Shown piece after piece: positions 7,094 to 13,040 of a DNA stretch of 13,040 bases. The stretch spans positions 1 through 13,040 of the forward strand of contig CAMHEP010000033.1 of the NCBI GenBank assembly GCA_946184195.1. Direction: 5' to 3'. Below the pieces are notes generated by a model. That model had not been told where the DNA came from, made no database searches, and saw nothing but the letters and a program-made list of their open reading frames with translations. Within the stretch, counting starts at the first letter, position 1. Each line of letters opens with the position of its first letter. Origin of the DNA: an uncultured Bacteroidales bacterium. GTDB taxonomy: Bacteria > Bacteroidota > Bacteroidia > Bacteroidales > Paludibacteraceae. Position numbers and translations under genes: made by a program.

Positions 7094-7164
7094 GACAAAA
7101 AGACAAAGTACTAAGTGACAAAGGGACAAAGTAGTAAGTAATAAAGTAAAGAAGTGACAAAGTA
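7094..7164 (+). repeat. Short GACAAAGTA direct-repeat tract before and into the OstA-like gene
   Basis: The 62-nt gap after the SurA-like gene is almost entirely A/G-rich repeat. Exact GACAAAGTA occurs at 7102-7110, 7125-7133 and 7156-7164, with variants GACAAAAA at 7094 and GACAAAGGG at 7117. Related words (TAAGTAATAAAGTAAAGAAGT) fill the rest. The last copy lies inside the coding sequence that starts at the GTG at 7154. No TTTG/TAnnTTTG promoter and no hairpin is visible in the gap. Confidence 0.85.
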
Positions 7165-8809
7165 CAAAGTATATTTACTAAGTATATTACTTCCGTTGGT
7201 ATGTCTTCTTAGTATGAAGGCACAGAACACGGTAATCCTCGAGCACTCGGAGACGCTGAGTTTCGATGAGCGTCGCATGCCGGATGCACAGATACTGCGT
7301 GGAGATGTGCGCTTCCGTCACGACTCCGCCTTGATGTTTTGCGACTCGGCATATTTCTTCGATAAGACCAACTCCCTTCACGCTTTCGGACATGTCCGTA
7401 TGGAGCAAGGCGACAGTCTATTCGGTTTTGCGGATAAGTTATACTACGACGGGAACGCTAAATTTGTACGTTTTCGCGATAATGTGAAGATGATTCACCG
7501 TGCGACAGTGTTGACGACGGACAGTCTCAACTACGACAGGCAGCGGGACTTAGCGTACTATTACACCGGTGGCACGATAGCAGACTCGCTCAACACGCTC
7601 ACCTCCATATGGGGTCAATACCACACCCCCTCGTCGCAAGCCACATTCCGCCGTGAGGTGAAGCTGACACACCCCAAGTTCCTAATGCTTGCCGACACCT
7701 TAGGGTACAACTCGAAGACCAAAATAGCCGATATCTTCGGTCCGACCAAGGTGGACTACGCCGGCGAGACAGAGATATTCTCCAACCGCGGTTGGTACAA
7801 CACTTTCACAGAGAACTCCATGCTACTCGACCGTTCGGTCATCGTTCAGAAGGGGACACAATCGCTCACGGGAGATACCATCTTCTACGATAAAGTACGT
7901 GGTTTCGGACAGGTATTCCACAATATGGCTATGACCGATTCAGCACAGAAAATCACTCTGTATGGCAACTACGGTGAGATGTACGAGGTGGGCAGACACG
8001 GCTATACGACCGATAGTGCGCTGATGGTGGAATGGTCGGACTCGTTGCACTTCTCGTATCTCCATGCCGACACGCTCTACACGGAGAATGCACCCTATAT
8101 ATACCGCGACAGCCTTGTGGAGAAGGATTCGGTATATAGGCAGGTACGAGCCTTTCACAATGTGCGCATCTACCGTGATGATATGCAGGCACAATGCGAC
8201 TCGATGACCTATAACGGATTAGACTCAGTCATCACTCTCTATATCGACCCCATCTGTTGGAGTCAGGAGAATCAATTGAGCGCAGACAGTGTGCTGATAT
8301 ACCTCAAGAACGGCGCAGTGGATTACCTTCATGGAATGGGTCATGCTTTTGCTGCCAAGCAAGAGAAAGACAACCTATTCGGTCAGATGGCAGGCAAGGA
8401 GATTTATGCCTATATCCAGGACGGTCAACTTCATCGTGTGGAACTGACCGGCAATGCAGAGACCATCTACTATCCTATTGATGAAAGCGATAGCACCTAT
8501 GTGGGAATGAACCGCACCATGAGCAGCTATGTGAAGTTCTATTTCGTCGATAAGAAAATACATCATATCTTATTCACCGCACAGACAACCGGTAAGCTTT
8601 ATCCGATGGACCAAATTCCCCCATCGGAGGCAGAACTGAGCGGTTTCTTCTGGGCAGAGAGCGAACGTCCTCACCGTCCGGGCGACGTGTTTGAACACCC
8701 CGTACATATTCCCCGTCCCGGCATGGCGGTAAAGAGCGCGGTGAGCAGTGCTACGGATAAGAATGCCATAAAAAAGAAAAAGAAGAAGAAACGTAATAAC
8801 GAATTATGA
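7154..8809 (+). CDS. OstA/LptA-like periplasmic protein
   Basis: The 551-residue protein resembles the OstA-like proteins of Bacteroidetes, related to the LptA/LptD-N beta-jellyroll that carries lipopolysaccharide across the periplasm. Repeated short beta motifs such as LRGDVRFRHDS, AFGHVRMEQGDS and FRDNVKMIH in the first 120 residues are typical of the fold, and similar D-S-L and ADTL units recur to about residue 450. The GTG start gives a full signal peptide (TKYKVYLLSILLPLVCLLSMKAQ); the first ATG, at 7214, would lose it, and an in-frame TAA lies just upstream. The C-terminus is basic (KKKKKKKRNNEL). Its TGA overlaps the ATG of the next gene by 4 nt. A role in LPS transport is inferred from the family; other Lpt genes are not in view. 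Confidence 0.82.
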   Translation: MTKYKVYLLSILLPLVCLLSMKAQNTVILEHSETLSFDERRMPDAQILRGDVRFRHDSALMFCDSAYFFDKTNSLHAFGHVRMEQGDSLFGFADKLYYDGNAKFVRFRDNVKMIHRATVLTTDSLNYDRQRDLAYYYTGGTIADSLNTLTSIWGQYHTPSSQATFRREVKLTHPKFLMLADTLGYNSKTKIADIFGPTKVDYAGETEIFSNRGWYNTFTENSMLLDRSVIVQKGTQSLTGDTIFYDKVRGFGQVFHNMAMTDSAQKITLYGNYGEMYEVGRHGYTTDSALMVEWSDSLHFSYLHADTLYTENAPYIYRDSLVEKDSVYRQVRAFHNVRIYRDDMQAQCDSMTYNGLDSVITLYIDPICWSQENQLSADSVLIYLKNGAVDYLHGMGHAFAAKQEKDNLFGQMAGKEIYAYIQDGQLHRVELTGNAETIYYPIDESDSTYVGMNRTMSSYVKFYFVDKKIHHILFTAQTTGKLYPMDQIPPSEAELSGFFWAESERPHRPGDVFEHPVHIPRPGMAVKSAVSSATDKNAIKKKKKKKRNNEL

Positions 8810-9561
8810 AACGTACATTTAGTATCCTATTTTGCCTTGTGGCTGCCATAGCCACGATGACGGCTCAAGACGAGCATGGTGTTAAGCAGGCATTCGGTGT
8901 CACAGTCGGCTATAACGGAACGGCATATCGCGAGAACCTTGCTACAAGTATCGAGAATATAGATAACACGACCTTGCTGCATGGTACGAAAATCGGTGTT
9001 GTTTATGATGCAACTCTTATCAAAGGTTTCGGCTTCAGTTTAGGACTCAACTATAACTTCGCTGCTAACCTGCATAAATATGACGATGCCGGCTATAAAG
9101 GCAAGGTGAACATGCACCAATTGGAGATACCCATCGAATGGCAATATAAGTTTGAAGTCGCCGAAGATTTGTATCTTATCCTCTATACCGGTCCGAATAT
9201 TGAGGTTAACCTATCAAACAAAACTCGCTGGTACGATAGTACAACGGGCAAGAACCTACTTATGATGACAGCCAATAACCTCAGCACGGATAAAATGTTC
9301 ACCTACACTGAGTTTGTGTCCACAGGCAGACAGAATCTTGGTGAATGCGGTGTGGACGATTATGCATACAGCCGTCTAAACCTAATGTGGGGTGTCGGAA
9401 TCGGATTGCAATACGGTCGTTTCTTTGTTCGAGGCGGCTATGACTTCGGACTTCTCAACGCCTACAAGAACGACAGGACGAGTACAGATGACAAGATTCT
9501 TGCCCGTCAGGACCAATGGCAAGTGAAATTAGGATTCTATATCTGGGACACTGAGCACTAA
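8806..9561 (+). CDS. Small outer-membrane beta-barrel (porin-like/PorT-type) protein
   Basis: The 251-residue product has a signal peptide (MKRTFSILFCLVAAIATMTA, cleavage before Q21). Alternating aromatic and polar strands follow, typical of an 8-10-stranded barrel: AFGVTVGYNGTAY, GFGFSLGLNYNFA, LYLILYTGPNIEV, LMWGVGIGLQYGRFFVRGGYDFGLL and the C-terminal QVKLGFYIW. This matches the outer-membrane beta-barrel (OMP_b-brl) families widespread in Bacteroidetes; I cannot name a specific function. Translation is probably coupled to the OstA-like gene through an ATGA overlap, and dnaG begins one base after its stop. The upstream SurA-like proteins are plausible folding helpers. Confidence 0.8.
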   Translation: MKRTFSILFCLVAAIATMTAQDEHGVKQAFGVTVGYNGTAYRENLATSIENIDNTTLLHGTKIGVVYDATLIKGFGFSLGLNYNFAANLHKYDDAGYKGKVNMHQLEIPIEWQYKFEVAEDLYLILYTGPNIEVNLSNKTRWYDSTTGKNLLMMTANNLSTDKMFTYTEFVSTGRQNLGECGVDDYAYSRLNLMWGVGIGLQYGRFFVRGGYDFGLLNAYKNDRTSTDDKILARQDQWQVKLGFYIWDTEH

Positions 9562-9562
9562 G

Positions 9563-11608
9563 ATGATACCCAAGGAGACGATAGAACGCGTATACTCAGC
9601 CGCGAAGATAGAAGAGGTGGTAGGTGACTATGTCAACCTCAAGCGTCGAGGCGCCAACATGTGGGGACTCTGCCCGTTTCACAACGAGAAGACTCCCTCC
9701 TTTGCTGTGTCTCCGAGCAAGGGAATCTTCAAATGTTTCGGTTGCGGTAAGTCCGGTCACTCTGTCGGTTTTATCATGGAGGTGGAGCAATGCAGTTATA
9801 CCGAGGCCATCAAACAGATAGCCAAAAAGTATCACATTGAGGTTCAGGAGCGTGAGCTCACCGCCGAGGAGCAGCAACGTCAGGACGACAAAGAAAGTAT
9901 GTATGTGGTCAATGATTTTGCTAACCGCTGGTTTCAGGAGCAGCTCTGGGAGAGTGCGGAAGGGAAAGCCGTGGGACTGAGCTATTTCCGTGAACGCGGA
10001 CTTCGTGAGGAGACCATCCGTCATTTTCAATTGGGCTACTCGCCGGAGAAAGGTAACCCCCTGACGACCGCACTCAAGAAACAAGGTTTCACCGAGCGTT
10101 ATATCATCAACGATGCGGAGACCCGTATCGGTACCGGCGTAAGCGGCAAGAGCGAAGACGGACGTCTGTACGACCGTTTCCGTGACCGCGTTATCTTCCC
10201 TATTCACAGTATATCCGGCAAGACCGTAGGTTTTGCAGGTCGTATCCTGAAGAAAAAGGAGAACGTAGGTAAATACGTCAACTCTCCGGAGTCGATTATC
10301 TACTCGAAGACCAACGAGTTGTATGGTCTATATTTCTCGAAGCAAGAGATTGTACGTCAGGACTTATGCTATCTGGTGGAAGGTCAGATGGACCTTATCT
10401 CGATGTATCAGTCGGGCATCAAGAATGTGGTATGTTCGGGTGGTACAGCACTGACAAAGCCTCAGATACGTCTCATACGCCGTTTCACGTCGAATATCAC
10501 GGTACTCTATGACGGCGATGCTGCCGGTATCCATGCGGCACTCCGAGGTATAGACATGTTCCTGGAAGAAGGTTTCAATGTGAAGGTTGTCCTATTGCCG
10601 GACGGCGAGGATCCGGACTCATATGCCCGTAGCCATAACGCGTCGGACTTCATCGAGTATATTCAGAAGAACGAGACGGACTTCATCCGTTTCAAGACTC
10701 GATTGCTTGGTCAGCAAGCCGGTAGCGACCCGCACAAGAGGAGCGAACTAATCAAAGATATCGTGACCTCCATTGCTCAGATACCCGACCCTATCACCCG
10801 TTCTGTCTACACAAAAGATTGTGCCGACCAATTACGCATCAGCGAGCAACTGCTTAACCGCGAGGTCATTCGTCTGCGCAACGACAAACGTACAGAGACC
10901 ATAGAGCAGCAACAGCGGGCAGAGCAACAAGCCCATAGTCAGGCGCTGGCGGAGGAGGCCGCCCCGACCGCCGACACTGCGGACGACAAGTCGACCATCC
11001 CGGTAACACAGGCAGCCCCCATGTCCCGCCAACAGGCTAAACTAATGGAGAACTTTGCCAATCTGATACAAGTCATTATCCGTTATGGCGAGACCCCGCT
11101 TTACCCCCGAGGAGACGGCAGTAAATACAGTGCCGGCGAGTTTATCATCCTGCAGTTGCAAGGCGACAACATCAGTTCACCGAATGCTCTCTATCAGAAA
11201 GTGATTGACGAATTTATGGCTCACAAGGACGAGGAGGGATTTAAGGCAGAGACGTTCTTCAAGTTCCATAGCGATGTGGAAATCAGTCGACTCGCCGTGG
11301 AGATGATTGCTGATAAGTACCAGATAAGTCGCATTTTCCAAAAACAATCGGTCAGCGAAAACATCACCGTTCAGGTCAAGCAACAATCGACCGAGGAGAT
11401 GTTGGTGGAGCTGGTCCCCCAGTTGCTTCTGGAGCTGAAATACACCGTCATCAACGACCGTATAGACCAGTTGGAGCAGACCCTGAAGAAAGCTCAGGAA
11501 AGCGGCGATTGGGAACTGATGAAGGAACTGCTTGCCGGTCAACCCCAACTGCTTGCCATCAAGAACGAGATTGCCAAAGCATTAGGCAACCGCGTCATCA
11601 CCAATTAA
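9563..11608 (+). CDS. dnaG: DNA primase
   Basis: DnaG makes RNA primers at the replication fork and works with the DnaB helicase. The 681-residue protein begins with the CHC2 zinc-binding domain (C37-x2-H40, C58-x2-C61). The RNA polymerase core follows, with NSPES, LYGLYFSK and the TOPRIM fold: E273 in VEGQMD and D317/D319 in LYDGDAAG, the metal-binding acidic residues. A segment rich in Q, A and E (about 450-490) looks like a flexible linker before the helical C-terminal region (about 495-681), which should contact the helicase. Length and residue spacing are normal for Bacteroidetes. The start is one base after the barrel-protein stop, so translation is probably coupled to an envelope gene. 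Confidence 0.97.
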   Translation: MIPKETIERVYSAAKIEEVVGDYVNLKRRGANMWGLCPFHNEKTPSFAVSPSKGIFKCFGCGKSGHSVGFIMEVEQCSYTEAIKQIAKKYHIEVQERELTAEEQQRQDDKESMYVVNDFANRWFQEQLWESAEGKAVGLSYFRERGLREETIRHFQLGYSPEKGNPLTTALKKQGFTERYIINDAETRIGTGVSGKSEDGRLYDRFRDRVIFPIHSISGKTVGFAGRILKKKENVGKYVNSPESIIYSKTNELYGLYFSKQEIVRQDLCYLVEGQMDLISMYQSGIKNVVCSGGTALTKPQIRLIRRFTSNITVLYDGDAAGIHAALRGIDMFLEEGFNVKVVLLPDGEDPDSYARSHNASDFIEYIQKNETDFIRFKTRLLGQQAGSDPHKRSELIKDIVTSIAQIPDPITRSVYTKDCADQLRISEQLLNREVIRLRNDKRTETIEQQQRAEQQAHSQALAEEAAPTADTADDKSTIPVTQAAPMSRQQAKLMENFANLIQVIIRYGETPLYPRGDGSKYSAGEFIILQLQGDNISSPNALYQKVIDEFMAHKDEEGFKAETFFKFHSDVEISRLAVEMIADKYQISRIFQKQSVSENITVQVKQQSTEEMLVELVPQLLLELKYTVINDRIDQLEQTLKKAQESGDWELMKELLAGQPQLLAIKNEIAKALGNRVITN

Positions 11609-11641
11609 CACAGACAATCACTAAAAGAAAAAGCATCCACG

Positions 11642-12409
11642 ATGTTATTCGACAGTATCCTATACGGTCCTATTCACTCACGCCGATTGGGCATATCGCT
11701 TGGTATCAACCTCATGCCCACGACACATAAACTATGCACCTTCGACTGCGTTTACTGCGAATGCGGTTGGAATACGCCCGTCAGTCATCCCGTTTTACCC
11801 GATGTAGATGAATATGAGCATGCTTTGGAAAGTAAGTTACAAGCCCTTCTGCAAGAAGGAGTCACTCCCGATGTGTTCACTTTCTCCGGTAACGGTGAGC
11901 CGACGTTACATCCCAGATTTGCAGATATCATGCGTATCACGGTGCGGCTGAGGAATCACTATTTCCCCACCGCCAAGATATCCGTATTGAGCAACTCCAC
12001 GCAATTAGGCAGAGATGATGTCGTTGAAGCGCTGAAGCTTGCCGACAACCGCATCCTCAAGCTCGACTCGGGCATAGACGAAACCATGCGACACATCGAC
12101 CAACCGGTTAACAAGGCATTGACCGTAGCGCAGATTGTGGAGTGGTTGCGTCCGTTTGACGGCGATTTCATCCTGCAGACCTGTTTCCTACGCGGTCAAC
12201 ACCGAGGACAAGTCATCGACAATACGACACCTGAAGAACTGTCAGCATGGTATCAGATGGTAGAGCAGTTGCATCCGCAGCAGGTGATGATTTATGTCAT
12301 TGACAGGCAGACGCCGTGCCCCACGTTAGAAAAGATTTCCCGCGAGGAGATGGAGGCCATTGCCGCACCGTTAAGGGAGCGGGGATATTCGGTTAGCGTT
12401 TCCGCCTAA
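11642..12409 (+). CDS. Radical SAM Fe-S protein (COG0731-like)
   Basis: The 255-residue protein opens with the family signature LYGPIHSRRLGISLGINLMP, then the cluster motif C32-x3-C36-x2-C39 followed at once by E40-C41-G, the extended YCECG form. GNGEPTL at 83-89 corresponds to the GGE/GEP SAM-binding motif. The remainder (ISVLSNST, ILKLDSGIDE, FILQTCFLRG) fits a radical SAM partial barrel. The protein lacks a SPASM-type C-terminal cysteine cluster; only isolated cysteines (C176 region and PCPT) are seen. The substrate is unknown. It lies 33 nt after dnaG on the same strand and is the last gene of the row; no hairpin terminator with a good U tail follows on this strand. Confidence 0.85.
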   Translation: MLFDSILYGPIHSRRLGISLGINLMPTTHKLCTFDCVYCECGWNTPVSHPVLPDVDEYEHALESKLQALLQEGVTPDVFTFSGNGEPTLHPRFADIMRITVRLRNHYFPTAKISVLSNSTQLGRDDVVEALKLADNRILKLDSGIDETMRHIDQPVNKALTVAQIVEWLRPFDGDFILQTCFLRGQHRGQVIDNTTPEELSAWYQMVEQLHPQQVMIYVIDRQTPCPTLEKISREEMEAIAAPLRERGYSVSVSA

Positions 12410-12438
12410 AGGCAACCGTTTCTCTCCTCTAAGACCTC

Positions 12439-12475
12439 TTTATGTTACGTTTATGTTACGTTTATGTTACGTTTA
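12439..12475 (+). repeat. Tandem array TTTATGTTACG, three copies plus TTTA
   Basis: Three perfect contiguous copies of the 11-nt unit TTTATGTTACG (12439-12449, 12450-12460, 12461-12471) are followed by a partial TTTA. The array sits 29 nt beyond the stop of the radical SAM gene. It is preceded by a pyrimidine-rich stretch (TCTCTCCTCTAAGACCTCT). A period of 11 is not a multiple of three, so coding is unlikely. Confidence 0.95.
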
Positions 12476-12487
12476 AGCCGGGTACCT

Positions 12488-12542
12488 GATGAAGAGGAGA
12501 TGAAGAGGAGACAAAGAGGAGATTAAGAGAGGACAAAGAGGA
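12488..12542 (+). repeat. Tandem array of five 11-nt purine-rich units
   Basis: Five contiguous 11-nt units occupy exactly 55 nt: GATGAAGAGGA twice, GACAAAGAGGA, GATTAAGAGAG and GACAAAGAGGA. The consensus is GAYNAAGAGGA. The array starts 13 nt after the TTTATGTTACG array and has the same period. AGAGGAGA within it is complementary to TCTCCTCT at 12423-12430. From 12543 to the rpsT terminator at 12612 I see nothing further. Confidence 0.95.
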
Positions 12543-12611
12543 TATTGAAAGCAAGCCGACGGCAGGCCAAGATAGGACGTGAACGGTCAATGTGGCAAGA
12601 AAGGATACGAC

Positions 12612-12639
12612 AAAAGGGGCTACCCAATGGCAGCCCCTT
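12612..12639 (-). terminator. Intrinsic terminator of rpsT
   Basis: On the minus strand AAGGGGCT pairs with AGCCCCTT around a 10-nt loop that can add two more G-C pairs, and the stem runs into TTTTG. It begins 44 nt after the rpsT stop. On the plus strand the hairpin is followed only by TTCG, so it would be a poor terminator for the converging radical SAM gene. Confidence 0.8.
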
Positions 12640-12683
12640 CGTTATGTTAGAAGGTCACAATTCTAAAAGAGAACCGGCGACAC

Positions 12684-12938
12684 TTAAGCGAGTTTATTCA
12701 CGTAGATTGCCAACTTCGATTTGAGGTTAGCAGCCTTGTTGCGGTGAATAATGTTACGCTTAGCGAGTTTGTCAAGCATCGAACTTACCTTGGGCAGCGC
12801 TTCTACAGCAGCTTGTTTCTCGGTGGTAGCACGCAGGTCGCGCACAGCGTTGCGAGCGGTTTTAGCATAATAATGATTGTGAGCCTTACGGGTAGCCGTT
12901 TGGCGAATACGTTTCAAAGATGATTTATGGTTTGCCAT
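12684..12938 (-). CDS. rpsT: 30S ribosomal protein S20
   Basis: The 84-residue basic protein is a complete S20, a primary 16S rRNA-binding protein of the small subunit. It shows the conserved start MANHKSSLKRIRQ, the NHYYAKTARNAVRDLR region and the C-terminal KRNIIHRNKAANLKSKLAIYVNKLA. The gene lies 48 nt downstream of tRNA-Glu on the same strand, an arrangement I recognise from Bacteroidetes genomes. The AT-rich spacer shows no clear TTTG/TAnnTTTG promoter, so rpsT may be transcribed together with the tRNA. No Shine-Dalgarno is visible before the ATG. Confidence 0.98.
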   Translation of the reverse strand: MANHKSSLKRIRQTATRKAHNHYYAKTARNAVRDLRATTEKQAAVEALPKVSSMLDKLAKRNIIHRNKAANLKSKLAIYVNKLA

Positions 12939-12986
12939 CTTGCAGTAATTCTTTTATTAACTAATTAATTATTCAAATATCAAAAG

Positions 12987-13040
12987 TAGCCTATAGCAGA
13001 GTCGAACTGCTCTTTACAGAATGAAAATCTGTCGTCCTAG
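12987..13040 (-). tRNA. tRNA-Glu(TTC), 3' part only
   Basis: On the minus strand the anticodon stem ACAGA/TCTGT encloses loop TTTTCAT, giving anticodon TTC. A 4-nt variable loop (AAAG), T stem AGCAG/CTGCT with loop TTCGACT, acceptor strand ATAGGCT and discriminator A follow. The 4-nt variable loop is typical of tRNA-Glu. CCA is not encoded. The 5' part, starting in the D arm, lies beyond the window edge. Confidence 0.9.

Noticed and set aside
7092..7153. CRISPR-like or attC-like array before the OstA-like gene
   Set aside because: Repeat units are only about 9 nt, irregularly spaced, without unique spacers and without cas genes.
9596..10207. 203-codon minus-strand frame within dnaG
   Set aside because: It covers the conserved zinc-binding and core regions of DnaG on the other strand; shadow frame.
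882..12409. The two radical SAM genes as parts of a peptide-maturation (RiPP) system
   Set aside because: No small precursor-peptide gene, leader-binding domain, peptidase or dedicated exporter lies next to either; neighbours are housekeeping genes.
12442..12489. 15-codon frame through the TTTATGTTACG array
   Set aside because: The repeat period of 11 does not preserve frame, there is no ribosome site, and the product is too short to support.

Overview
The window is a chromosomal housekeeping segment of a Bacteroidota bacterium, most likely of the order Bacteroidales (Prevotella/Bacteroides-like). The support is: promoters of the Bacteroidetes type (TTTG, about 20 nt, TAnnTTTG) instead of -35/-10 boxes; mostly AT-rich leaders without Shine-Dalgarno sequences; the tRNA-Glu/rpsT pair; a SurA-like protein next to an OstA-like protein; and DnaG and EF-P sequences of Bacteroidetes character. 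I see no transposase, integrase, phage gene, CRISPR array, toxin-antitoxin pair or defence gene.

Layout. Positions 1-54 are the 3' part of a CAT-anticodon tRNA, followed by a strong intrinsic terminator. A gene for a secreted Spy/CpxP-like protein (252-785, +) converges on a minus-strand operon, marC - rpiB - radical SAM/SPASM (3087 down to 882). The two units share a bidirectional terminator at 819-850. Between marC and efp lies a short AT-rich divergent promoter region (about 3121-3252).

From 3253 to 12409 eight genes run on the plus strand with very tight spacing: efp, ribD, a SurA-type lipoprotein, a two-parvulin SurA-like protein, an OstA-like protein, a small outer-membrane beta-barrel, dnaG and a second radical SAM protein. 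Four of them form an envelope-biogenesis block: two periplasmic folding factors, an LPS-transport-type protein and a barrel protein. This block sits between translation/cofactor genes (efp, ribD) and the DNA primase. Junctions overlap or nearly abut, except for a 62-nt repeat-rich gap before the OstA-like gene and a 33-nt gap after dnaG. The right end holds a repeat-rich intergenic region (12410-12683), rpsT on the minus strand with its terminator, and the 3' part of tRNA-Glu(TTC) upstream of rpsT.

I did not find a clearly new multi-gene system. The most unusual observations are two neighbouring tandem arrays with the same 11-nt period between the last plus-strand gene and rpsT; a GACAAAGTA repeat tract that runs into the GTG start and signal peptide of the OstA-like gene; a run of eight G within a radical SAM gene; and altered active-site signatures in RpiB and in the SurA-type proteins.
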